DNA of 64,000 bases from Pseudomonas canadensis (GCF_000503215.1 NZ_KI628539.1:769745-833744), one strand, 5' to 3'. Positions 42,121 to 51,023 are shown, counted from the stretch's first letter. The notes: generated by a model from the letters alone, not told the origin. Made by a program: numbers and translations.

Positions 42121-42732
42121 ATGCAAGCAGCACAAGGCTACCGCTGGGGCGTGAAAGCCGCAGTTTTGTTACTGATTAGTACCGTATTGAGCGGTTGCGG
42201 CATCAACAACATTCCCACACTGGATGAACAGGCCAAAGCCGCCTGGGGCCAGGTGCAAAACCAGTACCAACGCCGCGCCGACCTGATCCCCAACCTGGTG
42301 GAGGTGGTCAAGGGCTACGCCGCCCATGAGCAAGACACCCTCACCGCGGTGATTGAAGCGCGGGCCAAGGCCACCTCGATCCAGGTGGATGCAAGCACCC
42401 TCGACAACCCGGAAAAACTCAAGCAGTTCCAGCAGGCCCAGGACGGCTTGAGCGGCGCACTCAGCCGTTTGATGGTGGTGTCCGAACGCTACCCGGACCT
42501 GAAGGCCAACCAGAACTTCCTGGCCCTGCAATCGCAGCTTGAAGGCACCGAAAACCGTATTGCCGTGGCCCGTCGCGACTTTATCCAGGCGGTGCAGGCC
42601 TACAACACCGAGATCCGCACGTTCCCTGGCCGCCTGTGGCACAGCGTGATGTACAGCGACTTGCCGATCCGCGCCACGTTTGAAGCCACCAGTGCCGATG
42701 CCGATAAAGCGCCGCAAGTGAAGTTCAAATAA
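42121..42732 (+). CDS. LemA family lipoprotein
   Basis: This 203-residue protein has a lipobox (TVLSGC, Cys26) and the LemA fold: ADLIPNLVEVVKGYAAHEQD, then ALSRLMVVSERYPDLKANQN and FIQAVQAYNTEIRTFPG. AGGAGAAACACC precedes the ATG at 42121. LemA proteins often lie with TPM-domain genes, as here: the next gene starts 18 bases downstream. Their molecular role is not established; a membrane quality-control or photosystem-like TPM partnership has been proposed for relatives. Confidence 0.9.
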   Translation: MQAAQGYRWGVKAAVLLLISTVLSGCGINNIPTLDEQAKAAWGQVQNQYQRRADLIPNLVEVVKGYAAHEQDTLTAVIEARAKATSIQVDASTLDNPEKLKQFQQAQDGLSGALSRLMVVSERYPDLKANQNFLALQSQLEGTENRIAVARRDFIQAVQAYNTEIRTFPGRLWHSVMYSDLPIRATFEATSADADKAPQVKFK

Positions 42733-42750
42733 GGCTGCACTGAGGTGTCG

Positions 42751-43479
42751 ATGCGTTTATTACGGATAGGCCTGGCGCTGTGGCTGTTGGCCTGCGTCGG
42801 TGCGGCCCAGGCGGCGCTGACCTTCCCGGCGCTGACCGGGCGGGTGGTGGACAACGCCCAAATGATCGACCCGGCCACGCGCCAGCAACTGACCCAGCAG
42901 TTGCAGGCACTGGAGCAGACGTCCGGCGACCAGATCGTGGTGGTCACCGTGCCCGACCTGCAAGGCGTGCCCATTGAAGACTTCGGTTACCAATTGGGCC
43001 GCGAGTGGGGCATCGGCCAGAAGGGCAAGGACAACGGCGCGCTGTTGATCGTCGCCCGCGATGAGCGCAAATTGCGCATCGAAGTCGGCTATGGGCTGGA
43101 AGGTGTACTCACGGATGCGCAGTCGTGGGTGATCATTAACCAAGTGATTGCGCCGGCGTTCAAGGCCGGCAACTACAGCAAAGGCATCAGCGACGGCGTG
43201 GCCGCGATGGTGCAGGTGGTGGGCGGCGAGCCACTGGCCGTGCCGGCCCATGTGGCGGATGCCAACTTTGCCAAGGATAATCCCGGGTTTTCCATCGGCT
43301 TGTTTATCCTGCTGATCGGTGTGTTGTGGCTATGCAATCGCATGGGCCTGCCGGTGGGCGCGATCTTGCTGGCGATTCTCAGCAGCAGTGGCCGTGGCGG
43401 TGGCGGTGGGGGAGGCGGCGGTGGTTTCCGGGGCGGCGGTGGCGGCTTCGGCGGCGGCGGGGCTTCAGGCGGCTGGTGA
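42751..43479 (+). CDS. TPM-domain membrane protein with glycine-rich tail (YgcG-like)
   Basis: This 242-residue protein has a signal peptide (LALWLLACVGAAQAA), a periplasmic TPM domain (GRVVDNAQMIDPATRQQLTQ; VVVTVPDLQGVPIEDFGYQL; GYGLEGVLTDAQS), a membrane segment (about residues 179-210) and a C-terminal tail of almost only Gly/Phe/Arg/Ser (GFRGGGGGFGGGGASGGW). The tail is typical of the YgcG group. ATG 42751 has GAGG correctly spaced. It is the middle gene of a LemA-TPM-TPM operon. Confidence 0.9.
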   Translation: MRLLRIGLALWLLACVGAAQAALTFPALTGRVVDNAQMIDPATRQQLTQQLQALEQTSGDQIVVVTVPDLQGVPIEDFGYQLGREWGIGQKGKDNGALLIVARDERKLRIEVGYGLEGVLTDAQSWVIINQVIAPAFKAGNYSKGISDGVAAMVQVVGGEPLAVPAHVADANFAKDNPGFSIGLFILLIGVLWLCNRMGLPVGAILLAILSSSGRGGGGGGGGGGFRGGGGGFGGGGASGGW

Positions 43480-43507
43480 TGATAATAACGAGAGAGCAAG
43501 CACAACC

Positions 43508-44125
43508 ATGGCATTACTGACTGAACACGAGCAGCGCCAAGTCGCGGAAGCGATCGCCCGCGTCGAGAAAACCACCGACGCTGAGCTGGTGACCGTACTG
43601 GCCGCCCGCGCCGATGACTACGCCTACATCCCGCTGTTGTGGGCCAGCCTGATCGCGTTGGTGGTACCCGGCGTGGTGCATTACCTGTCGGGCTACCTGA
43701 CCATGTACACCTTGTTGCTGGCGCAATGGGCGACGTTCATCGTGTTGTGCCTGGTGTTCCGCCTGCCCAAGGTCACCACGCGGCTAATCCCCCGTTCGGT
43801 GCGCCACTGGCGCGCGTCCAACCTGGCGCGGCGGCAGTTCCTGGAGCAGAACCTGCACCACACCCTGGGCAGCACTGGCGTGCTGATTTTTGTCAGCGAG
43901 GCGGAGCGGTACGTGGAGATCCTGGTGGATGACGGCATTTCCAAACGGCTGGATGACGGCAGTTGGGATGTGATCGTCAAGGCGTTTACCCAGCAGGTGA
44001 AACAGGGGCAGACGTTGGCGGGGTTTATCAGTTGCATTGAAGCCTGTGGCGAGTTGCTGAAGGTGCATGTGCCGGTGACGCAGACCCGCAATGAGCTGCC
44101 CAATCGCCTCGTGGTACTCGAATAA
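43508..44125 (+). CDS. TPM-domain membrane protein
   Basis: This 205-residue protein has an N-terminal helix (LTEHEQRQVAEAIARVEKTT), two membrane segments (about 40-58 and 67-85) and a C-terminal TPM domain (FVSEAERYVEILVDDGISKR, DGSWDVIVKAFTQQVKQG). No signal peptide is seen; both termini are probably on the same side of the membrane. It follows the YgcG-like gene by 28 bases. The three genes probably make one membrane assembly. A compound REP lies downstream. Confidence 0.87.
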   Translation: MALLTEHEQRQVAEAIARVEKTTDAELVTVLAARADDYAYIPLLWASLIALVVPGVVHYLSGYLTMYTLLLAQWATFIVLCLVFRLPKVTTRLIPRSVRHWRASNLARRQFLEQNLHHTLGSTGVLIFVSEAERYVEILVDDGISKRLDDGSWDVIVKAFTQQVKQGQTLAGFISCIEACGELLKVHVPVTQTRNELPNRLVVLE

Positions 44126-44134
44126 GGTCAATTG

Positions 44135-44302
44135 TGTGGTGAGCGGGCTTATTGTGGTGAGCGGGCTTGCCCCGCGCTGGGTGGCGCAGCCACCCCAATA
44201 AAACCACCCCATTCATTCTAGACAAAATGCGGTGCCTGGATTCAGGGCTGCTTCGCAGCCCAGCGCGGGGCAAGCCCGCTCACCACAACAAGCCCGCTCA
44301 CC
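44135..44302. repeat. Compound REP with both outer arms duplicated
   Basis: On the left TGTGGTGAGCGGGCTT occurs twice (44135-44150 and 44154-44169); on the right AAGCCCGCTCACC also occurs twice (about 44272-44284 and 44290-44302). An inner pair, CCCGCGCTGGG and CCCAGCGCGGG, lies between. The nested symmetry indicates insertion of one REP arm beside another or a coordinated duplication. A simpler relative is at 15648-15803. Confidence 0.85.
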
Positions 44303-44417
44303 CTATGTTTTGTGTTTGCCGGGGGGTGAGTGCCGACCGTTGATCAAATAACCCCGTGCCCTAATCCCCCATCCCCCCTAAAATGCCCGGCATTCCCTGC
44401 CCGAGGCGTTTTTGTTC

Positions 44418-45620
44418 ATGTCTGTCACTGTTCAACCGGATCATCACGCCCAGTTCATCGAACTGCTCAGCGCAAGCCTCGCGCAGAACGCCTTTATCAA
44501 GCTGGTGCTGGCCAAGTACGTCGGTGAGGAGGCCGAGTTGCAGCGGCTGATCATCAAGCCGGTAACGGTCAAGGAGCGGGCTTGCCTGTCGTTCGTCTAC
44601 CGCTACAAGACCCGCGACATCACCAAGAATTTCCCGCTGGCAGACGGTGTGGCGGCGATTGCCGAGTTGCTGCCGACCTCTTTCAAGAACGCGCACCTGC
44701 TGTCGCTGACTGACGAAGCCCAGCTGGAATACAGCAAGAAGAACAAAAGCTCGCTGTTCAAAAGCAAGCCACAGCAACTGCGTGAAGCGCCCTCGGCTGA
44801 ACATAACCGTGAGAAAAATCGCTTCCTCGACCTGAGCCGGCCGTTCCTCGCCGACCTGGGTGTGACCGACGCCAAGCAGGCGCTGATCCCGTCGATGTCG
44901 CGCAAGTGGAAGCAGATCAACAAGTTCATCGAAGTGTTCAGCCACGCGCTCACCTCGTCACCCTTGAAACTGGACCAGCCGGTGCGTGTTGCCGACTTCG
45001 GCTCGGGCAAGGGCTACCTGACCTTTGCCATCCACGATTACCTGCGCAACACCCTCAAGGCCGAAGGCGAAGTGACCGGCGTCGAGCTGCGCGAAGACAT
45101 GGTGACCTTGTGCAACACCGCCGCCGCGCGCCTGGAGCATCCGGGGCTGGTGTTCAAATGCGGCGACGTGCGCAGTGTGGCGCCCAGCGAACTGGACGTG
45201 ATGATCGCCCTGCATGCCTGCGACATTGCCACCGACTACGCGATCCACACAGGCATCCGTTCCGGTGCGTCGATCATCATGTGCTCGCCGTGCTGCCACA
45301 AGCAGATCCGCCTGCAGATCCAGAGCCCGGTGCTGCTGAAGCCGATGCTGCAATACGGCCTGCACCTGGGCCAGCAGGCGGAAATGGTCACCGACAGCTT
45401 GCGTGCGCTGTTCCTCGAAGCCTGTGGCTACGAGACCAAGGTGTTCGAATTCATCTCGCTGGAGCACACCAACAAGAACAAGATGATTCTTGCCGTGAAG
45501 CGCACCGAGCCGGTGGACAATGCGCAGTTGCTGGAGAAAATCCAGGAACTCAAGGCGTTCTACCACATCACCGAACACTGCCTGGAAACCCTGCTGCGCG
45601 CGGATGGCTACCTGAATTGA
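44418..45620 (+). CDS. Class I SAM-dependent methyltransferase
   Basis: This 400-residue protein has an N-terminal domain of about 180 residues without recognised motifs (contains KEKNRFLDLSR-like and ALIPSMSRKWKQINKFIEVF), then a Rossmann methyltransferase domain: VRVADFGSGKGYLTFAIHDY (SAM-binding motif I), GVELREDMVTL (motif II) and MIALHACDIATDYAI. IIMCSPCCHKQIRLQ is a conserved Cys-Cys-His element seen in the METTL25/GSTCD-like group. The substrate is unknown. The ATG at 44418 is chosen over a TTG two codons upstream. Confidence 0.82.
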   Translation: MSVTVQPDHHAQFIELLSASLAQNAFIKLVLAKYVGEEAELQRLIIKPVTVKERACLSFVYRYKTRDITKNFPLADGVAAIAELLPTSFKNAHLLSLTDEAQLEYSKKNKSSLFKSKPQQLREAPSAEHNREKNRFLDLSRPFLADLGVTDAKQALIPSMSRKWKQINKFIEVFSHALTSSPLKLDQPVRVADFGSGKGYLTFAIHDYLRNTLKAEGEVTGVELREDMVTLCNTAAARLEHPGLVFKCGDVRSVAPSELDVMIALHACDIATDYAIHTGIRSGASIIMCSPCCHKQIRLQIQSPVLLKPMLQYGLHLGQQAEMVTDSLRALFLEACGYETKVFEFISLEHTNKNKMILAVKRTEPVDNAQLLEKIQELKAFYHITEHCLETLLRADGYLN

Positions 45621-45636
45621 AGTGAACACGGTCCTC

Positions 45637-45708
45637 TGTGGGAGCTGGCTTGCCTGCGATAGCGGTGTGTCAGTCACCACCGCCATCGCAGGCAAGCCAG
45701 CTCCCACA
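45637..45708. repeat. REPIN (GTGGGAGCTGGCTTGCCTGCGAT class)
   Basis: TGTGGGAGCTGGCTTGCCTG is mirrored by CAGGCAAGCCAGCTCCCACA. It fills the gap between the convergent methyltransferase and EamA-family genes and ends immediately before the latter's stop codon. Confidence 0.92.
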
Positions 45709-46608
45709 TCAGACTGAGCCAGCCTTGATTATGGGGGCTGGCTGCACCGTCGTCTTGCGCCCCAGCATCACCGTCACGATCACCCCACACGCAAACAGCC
45801 AGGTGATCGGCTCGATGTGTTCACCAAAGAACAACGCCGAAAACGCGATGGTGAAGAAGATCTGCAACAGCTGGATCTGGCTGACCCGCGCGATCCCGCC
45901 CATGGCCAACCCGGCGTACCAGGCAAAGAAGCCCAGGAACTGCGAGAACAGCGACACATAGCCAAACGCCCACCACGCACGCATCGACACCGCGCCCTGA
46001 TGCTGCGCCGCCAGGTACCACACCGGGCCGATCAGCACCGGCGTTGACAGCACCAACGCCCAGCAGATCACCTGCCAGCCGCCCATTTCCTTGGCCAGGC
46101 GACCCCCTTCGGCATAGCCCAGGCCGCCGACGGCAATCGCACCCAGCATTAGCAAGTCACCTGCCTGGATGCTGCCGGCCCCGGTGATCAGCGCATAGCT
46201 CAACACCAACGCACTGCCCAGCGCCGCGCAGGCCCAGAAGGCTTTTGACGGCCGCTCATGGGACAGCCACGCCGCATACAGCGCCACGCACAGCGGTTGC
46301 AGGCCGTTGACCAGCGCGCCATGGGACGCCGGCAATGTTTGCATGGCCCAGGCCGACAGCACCGGGAAGCCGAGAATCACCCCCGCGATCACCAGGCACA
46401 GCCCGCGCACCTGGCGCCAGGTCGGCCAGCGTTCGCGGCGCCACAGCAGCAGCGCCGCCGCCGGGATCGCCGCGAACAACGCGCGGCCCAGGCCGTTGAG
46501 CAACGGGTGGATTTCCTGCACCACGATACGGGTGAAGGGCAGGGTCAGGCTGAAGATGACGACGCCCAGCAGGCCGAGGGCCATACCGGTGTTTTCGCGC
46601 GAGCTCAT
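45709..46608 (-). CDS. EamA-family (DMT) transporter
   Basis: This 299-residue protein has ten predicted membrane helices in two EamA repeats. GRALFAAIPAAALLLWRRER and TLPASHGALVNGLQPLCVAL mark the first repeat; SQFLGFFAWYAGLAMGGIAR and QLLQIFFTIAFSALFFGEHI mark the second. It is probably a metabolite or amino-acid exporter; the substrate cannot be read. The ATG at 46608 is preferred to an earlier in-frame ATG at 46659, although the ribosome binding site is weak at both. Confidence 0.85.
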   Translation of the reverse strand: MSSRENTGMALGLLGVVIFSLTLPFTRIVVQEIHPLLNGLGRALFAAIPAAALLLWRRERWPTWRQVRGLCLVIAGVILGFPVLSAWAMQTLPASHGALVNGLQPLCVALYAAWLSHERPSKAFWACAALGSALVLSYALITGAGSIQAGDLLMLGAIAVGGLGYAEGGRLAKEMGGWQVICWALVLSTPVLIGPVWYLAAQHQGAVSMRAWWAFGYVSLFSQFLGFFAWYAGLAMGGIARVSQIQLLQIFFTIAFSALFFGEHIEPITWLFACGVIVTVMLGRKTTVQPAPIIKAGSV

Positions 46609-46712
46609 GGGGAAGAACCGAAATCTAGAGGGCTTCAAGGGAAGCCCATCTAGCCACATCCCCCGCCGATTGCGGGCCTACAGCTGGGTGCGGATTTATC
46701 CGTACAGTTTTT

Positions 46713-49283
46713 TCAGAAGAAGCGCGTGATGCTGATCTTGGCGTTGCGGCCTTGGCTGTAGACACCTTCACCGCTGAGTGCAGGTTGGTAGAAGCGGTTG
46801 AACAGGTTGTCGACGGTGAAGTTGATCTCTGTGCCTTTGAGACCGGCCTGCTGGGGTTTCCAATTGGCGAACAGGCCTTGTGTGTCGTAGCTGGCGTTTT
46901 CCGTCTGGTCGTAGATAAAGTCGCCGATGCTGGAGTTCAAACCGCCCGCGTAAACATCGGTGGGCACGCGATCGGTCTTGCGTACGAACTGGCCCTGCCA
47001 GCCCACCTGCGCGTCCCAGCTCGGGATCTTGGTCCCCAGCACCACCACCCATTTGGCCGGTGGGATATCCCGCGCCCATACGTGCAGGTTGGTCGCCCAG
47101 GGGTTGGTGTAGGGGTTGTCGCGCTTGCCTGTGGCCCAGGAGTAAGTCAGGGAACCGAACAGGTAGGTCGAGTCGTAGTAGCTTTCCAGCTCGAAGCCCT
47201 TGATGGTCATGCCACCCACATTGCGATAGTTGGTCCTGGATGCCGCGTCACTGCATACCGAATCGATACTGCCCGGTACTGTCAGTTGCCGTTCGCAGCC
47301 AATGCCGGTGGCCTTCATGATTTCGTCTTCGATGCGGTTATGGAACAACGTGGTGCGCAGTTGCAGGTTGTCCTCGCGGGTGAAGAGCCCCGAAAAGTTG
47401 GTGACGTTGCCCGCGGTAATCGCCGTAATGCGCTCAGGGTCGAGGTTCAGGCTGGTGGCGCTACGGGTGCTGATAGCGCCCTGGACTTCGTACTGTTCAT
47501 CGATCACCGGCGCACGCCACGTGCGGTTCCAACTGGCGAAGAACGCCACATCCGGGGTCACGTTCCAGAACGCCGCCAGGCGCGGCGACCAACCGGTGTA
47601 AGTGCGGTCGCTGTAGTCGTGGCCCACTTTCGGGTCAGGGCTGCTGTAGTACGGCGCATCATTGGCTTGACCGCGGTTGCGCACATGGTCGTAACGCAGG
47701 GACGGCGTAATGGTCACGTTGCCCAGGGTAATCGCGTCCTGAATATAGAATGCGTTGGTGTCGACCTTGCCGTGAGGCATGAAATACGGCTGGAAATGCC
47801 CATAGTTGTATTTGGGGGTGTTGTAGGTTGCGCCCGGCATCCAGCTTTCGGTTTCGCGCTTGTGCTTGCGGATCTGCACGCCCGTGGTCACCGCGTGTTC
47901 CAACGGGCCGGTGGTCAGCAGGCTGGTATTGCGCAGTTCGAGGATGCGGTCGGTGTAGGACGTGTCCATCTTGCGTCCGCCGGTGGCCAGGCTAATGACG
48001 GCATTCTCGGCGCGCTCATCGGTCTGGTCGGTATTGGACTCCGAGTAGCTCAGCTTCAGGTCGATCAGCGGGTTGTTCAGTGGGTGGTATTCGTACTTGC
48101 TCGACCAGGTGGTGTCCACCGTGTCGCGGTCGGCCAGGAAGCGTGATACGGCCGTGGCGTAGCCGTAGCGGTCGATAGCCGATTGTGTCGGGGGTGATGG
48201 ATAGGACTTTGCCGAGAACGGCGTCATACGTTGGCTTTGGGCGCGTGAGTAAGACAGGCCCATGCTGTGTTCGTCGGTGAAGTACGCGTTGAACTTGAAC
48301 AACTGGCCTTCGACATCCTGCGCGCTGTTGGGCAAGCGTTTGGGGTTGATCGGGTATTGGTTGCGCGGATCAGGCGGAGTGTCGGCCAGCTTGAGGTCAT
48401 CGCCGTCGCGCTTGGTCAGGTAGGCTAGGCCGTCCATGCGGCCGTCGTCGGTTCGGCCATACACGGCGCCGGTGTAGACCTGCTCGTGGGTGTTGCTGGC
48501 GTAGCCGTATTTGACCATCGCCCCGGCATTTTGCCCGTCCTTGAGCAGGTCCGGTGCGTCCTTGGTGATCATGTTGACCGTGCCGCCAAAACCGCCGTTA
48601 CCGGTATATGGCGAGTAAGGGCCTTTCTCCACCTCAATGCTTTTGATCAACTCGGGTTCAATGAAGATAGTGCCTTGTTGATAACGCTCGAAACCGCTTT
48701 TGGCCGCGCCATCCACGGTCATTGGCACATCCTCGGCATCGCCCATGCCGCGGATGTTCATGGTCTGGCCGCCCGGCTTGGGTGAACCGCCCATGGATAC
48801 CCCGGGCAGGGTCTGCAACAGCGAAGGAATGTTATCGGGCTGGTAGCGGTCGATGTCCGCTTGGCTCAGGGTGGAGCGGCCCACGGTGATGGAGTCGACC
48901 TGGTTACCGGTGCCGATCACGCTCAGTGCATCCAGTTGAACAACGCCGCTGTTGGTGGTCTTGCCCTCATCGGGGCGCACGACGTAGGTGCTGCCGACCT
49001 TGATCAGGGTGAATTCGCCGTTTTTCAACAGGGTGCGAATCGCCACTTCCGGCGTGAAGTCGCCGTTGAGCGCGGGGGCTTGCACGTTCTTGAGCAGCTC
49101 TTCATCGAACAGCAACTGGATCTGTGCCTGTTGCGCCACCTGGCTGAGGGATGTGGCCAGTGACTGCGCTGGCAGTTGCAGCGTGAGCGAATCGGCCTGT
49201 GCACTGAGGCTGAATACCAGGCAACTAGCGATGAGCGTCGGTCGAAGAAACAGGTGAGAAGCGTGGCAAGGCGCGCGAAACAT
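46713..49283 (-). CDS. hxuA: TonB-dependent heme receptor with STN signalling domain (Hxu/Has type)
   Basis: This 856-residue outer-membrane receptor has a signal peptide (about 1-30), an N-terminal STN domain (LPAQSLATSLSQVAQQAQIQ; DGDFTPEVAIRTLLKNGEF-like), a plug (IPSLLQTLPGVSMGGSPKPG, GGFGGTVNMITKDA) and a barrel ending in FF. ASWNRTWRAPVIDEQY resembles the FRAP/NPxL region of heme receptors. The STN domain and upstream FecR and ECF genes show cell-surface signalling. No hasA hemophore or export genes follow, which favours the P. aeruginosa HxuIRA type over Has. ATG 49283 follows GGGGGAT. Confidence 0.85.
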   Translation of the reverse strand: MFRAPCHASHLFLRPTLIASCLVFSLSAQADSLTLQLPAQSLATSLSQVAQQAQIQLLFDEELLKNVQAPALNGDFTPEVAIRTLLKNGEFTLIKVGSTYVVRPDEGKTTNSGVVQLDALSVIGTGNQVDSITVGRSTLSQADIDRYQPDNIPSLLQTLPGVSMGGSPKPGGQTMNIRGMGDAEDVPMTVDGAAKSGFERYQQGTIFIEPELIKSIEVEKGPYSPYTGNGGFGGTVNMITKDAPDLLKDGQNAGAMVKYGYASNTHEQVYTGAVYGRTDDGRMDGLAYLTKRDGDDLKLADTPPDPRNQYPINPKRLPNSAQDVEGQLFKFNAYFTDEHSMGLSYSRAQSQRMTPFSAKSYPSPPTQSAIDRYGYATAVSRFLADRDTVDTTWSSKYEYHPLNNPLIDLKLSYSESNTDQTDERAENAVISLATGGRKMDTSYTDRILELRNTSLLTTGPLEHAVTTGVQIRKHKRETESWMPGATYNTPKYNYGHFQPYFMPHGKVDTNAFYIQDAITLGNVTITPSLRYDHVRNRGQANDAPYYSSPDPKVGHDYSDRTYTGWSPRLAAFWNVTPDVAFFASWNRTWRAPVIDEQYEVQGAISTRSATSLNLDPERITAITAGNVTNFSGLFTREDNLQLRTTLFHNRIEDEIMKATGIGCERQLTVPGSIDSVCSDAASRTNYRNVGGMTIKGFELESYYDSTYLFGSLTYSWATGKRDNPYTNPWATNLHVWARDIPPAKWVVVLGTKIPSWDAQVGWQGQFVRKTDRVPTDVYAGGLNSSIGDFIYDQTENASYDTQGLFANWKPQQAGLKGTEINFTVDNLFNRFYQPALSGEGVYSQGRNAKISITRFF

Positions 49284-49378
49284 GAAATCCCCCGGTGTGG
49301 CCAAGTGGCCGAAAAGGTGTGCGTATCAAACGCAGACCGGGGGAAGACGCGGCTGCTCGAAAAAACCACACCTGCGAA

Positions 49379-49408
49379 TGCAAAATATTCTCAAATAAGA
49401 ATTTTGCA
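49379..49408. promoter_or_regulatory. AT-rich dyad between the FecR and receptor genes
   Basis: TGCAAAATATTCT on the left and AGAATTTTGCA on the right form an imperfect inverted repeat, immediately after the FecR stop on the minus strand and about 95 bases upstream of the receptor start codon. It could be a Fur-type site, part of an ECF promoter or a terminator-like structure; the sequence alone does not decide. Confidence 0.5.
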
Positions 49409-49411
49409 AGG

Positions 49412-50383
49412 TTATTTGCTCGGTTCGATGCGTATGATGCCATCGGCCGACGCCACGGTTTTCACCGGTAACAGGGCGGGCAGGGCGTTGAGCAGGGCGT
49501 CGGGATCATTCACATCCAGGTTGCCGGAGACCTTCAGGTGCGCCACGGCGTTACTGACCTGCAACGGTGCCTGTGGGCGGTACAGACTCAATTCATCGAT
49601 CAGGCTGACCAGCTCGCGGTTGCGAAACGACAGGTGACCGCTGCGCCAGTCGGCCACCTCTTCGGCGGTGAGGGTCTGCTGCTGCAACGTGCCCTTGGCG
49701 TAGCTGAAGATCGCACGCTGCTGCGCGCCCAATAGGGTGACGGGGCTTTTGGCATCCGGCTCGAACGCGACCTGGCCATGGGCGACGCTGACCACCAGTT
49801 GCTGCTGGCTGCGCCGCACATCGAAGCCGGTGCCGACCACGCGCACATTGGCCTCGCCCGCTTGCACGAACAGCGGGCGTTCCTTGTCGGCGGCCACTTC
49901 GAGGTACAGCTGGCCTTTGTCCAGGTGCACGATGCGCTGGTACGCGGTGAACTCCACCCGCACGCGGGTGTTGGCATTCACATACAAGGTGCTGCCATCG
50001 GGCAGATTGAGGGTGCGCAGGCCTTTGGCGTGGGCTGCGACCTGGGTGTGATACAGCTCGCGGGGCGCGCCGATAGGCGTGGCCATGATTGCACACAGCA
50101 AGGCGGCCGCCACGGCAAGGGCAGGGCGCCATACGGAAGGCTTGCGCTTGGGCAGCGCCACGGGTTTGTTCAGTTGCTGCAACTGGGCGAGGTCTGCCCA
50201 CAGTTGCTCGAATTCGGCATAGGCGCGGGCATGGGCCGGCTCGGCTTGCCAGGCGGCAAAGGCCTTGCGGTCGGCACGCCCCGCGTCATTATTGCGGTTG
50301 CGGGCAAACCAGCTGGCGGCTTGGGCATCAATGGCGTCACGGTCTTCGATGTCCAGGGCGTCGGTGTCGCTCAGGCGGTTCAT
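49412..50383 (-). CDS. hxuR: FecR-family anti-sigma factor / signal transducer
   Basis: This 323-residue protein has a cytosolic N-terminal DUF4880 domain (DAIDAQAASWFARNRNNDAG; FAAWQAEPAHARAYAEFEQL), one membrane segment (about 92-108, ALAVAAALLCAIMATPI) and the periplasmic FecR domain (LNLPDGSTLYVNANTRVRVE; GTGFDVRRSQQQLVVSVAHG). It passes the heme signal from the receptor STN domain to the sigma factor. It overlaps the sigma gene by 4 bases (ATGA). The hxu symbol follows gene order and is tentative. Confidence 0.88.
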   Translation of the reverse strand: MNRLSDTDALDIEDRDAIDAQAASWFARNRNNDAGRADRKAFAAWQAEPAHARAYAEFEQLWADLAQLQQLNKPVALPKRKPSVWRPALAVAAALLCAIMATPIGAPRELYHTQVAAHAKGLRTLNLPDGSTLYVNANTRVRVEFTAYQRIVHLDKGQLYLEVAADKERPLFVQAGEANVRVVGTGFDVRRSQQQLVVSVAHGQVAFEPDAKSPVTLLGAQQRAIFSYAKGTLQQQTLTAEEVADWRSGHLSFRNRELVSLIDELSLYRPQAPLQVSNAVAHLKVSGNLDVNDPDALLNALPALLPVKTVASADGIIRIEPSK

Positions 50384-50919
50384 TCTGGCTGCTCCGTGCC
50401 GGGTTCGTGTTGAAGGCGTCGCTTGCAGTGCAGCAGGGCAAACGCGATGTGCTTTTCCACCATGCTGGTCGAAATGCCCATGCGCTCGGCGATCTGCGCC
50501 TGGCTCAAGCCTTCGAAGCGGTGCAGCATAAGGGCTTCTCGCCTGCGGGGCGAGAGTTCTGCGAGGACTTCTTTCAACTGTTCCAGGCGTTGCAAGCGTT
50601 GCACGGCGGCCATGGGATCGTTTTGCTCGTCGGTGACAGGCTCGGCGTCCATTTCGGCCTGATCAGAGTGGACGGTATGCCGTACCTTCTGTTTGCGCCA
50701 GTGATCACGCAGCAGGTTGCGCGCCATCTGGAACAGAAACGCCCGTGGCTGCTCGACTTTGGCCCGGTCGCGGTAGTCCAGCCACTGAGTGAAGACATCC
50801 TGGGTCATGTCCGCGGCGTCGCTGGCGTTGTCTGTGCGCTTGCGCAGGAAATACAGAATGTCTGTATAGAACCCGCGAAAGGCATCGGCCGACAGCGGGT
50901 CGGGCTTGGGACGAGACAT
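50380..50919 (-). CDS. hxuI: ECF sigma factor (FecI/HxuI type)
   Basis: This 179-residue ECF sigma factor has region 2 (DILYFLRKRTDNASDAADMT, FLFQMARNLLRDHWRKQ) and region 4 (AELSPRRREALMLHRFEGLS, IAERMGISTSMVEKHIAFAL). It should direct transcription of the downstream heme receptor gene. A Fur-like site lies about 45 bases upstream of its start, so iron starvation is the likely first trigger. Confidence 0.9.
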   Translation of the reverse strand: MSRPKPDPLSADAFRGFYTDILYFLRKRTDNASDAADMTQDVFTQWLDYRDRAKVEQPRAFLFQMARNLLRDHWRKQKVRHTVHSDQAEMDAEPVTDEQNDPMAAVQRLQRLEQLKEVLAELSPRRREALMLHRFEGLSQAQIAERMGISTSMVEKHIAFALLHCKRRLQHEPGTEQPE

Positions 50920-50963
50920 GGATATCCTTCTTGACGAAGCACGACTTGGAGAAAGTCGCGAAT

Positions 50964-50982
50964 GGTATCGAGAACCATTGTC
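50964..50982 (-). promoter_or_regulatory. Candidate Fur box before the ECF sigma gene
   Basis: On the minus strand GACAATGGTTCTCGATACC matches the 19-bp Fur consensus GATAATGATAATCATTATC at about 12 positions. It lies about 45 bases upstream of the sigma factor start, a normal place for Fur repression. Confidence 0.65.
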
Positions 50983-51003
50983 ATTTGTCTCGTTTATTTT
51001 GTC

Positions 51004-51023
51004 GGAGCCGGATATCCGGCTCC
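51004..51023. repeat. Perfect 20-bp palindrome between the ECF and DHDPS-family genes
   Basis: GGAGCCGGATATCCGGCTCC is a perfect palindrome 11 bases beyond the end of the DHDPS-family gene. It resembles a single REP core. On either strand the following T-tract is poor, so it is a repeat or weak terminator rather than a clear terminator. Confidence 0.7.

Noticed and set aside
51004..51023. Perfect palindrome as an ECF or XRE operator
   Set aside because: It lies between gene ends rather than upstream of a promoter on the minus strand and has the GC-rich core of a REP; treated as a repeat.
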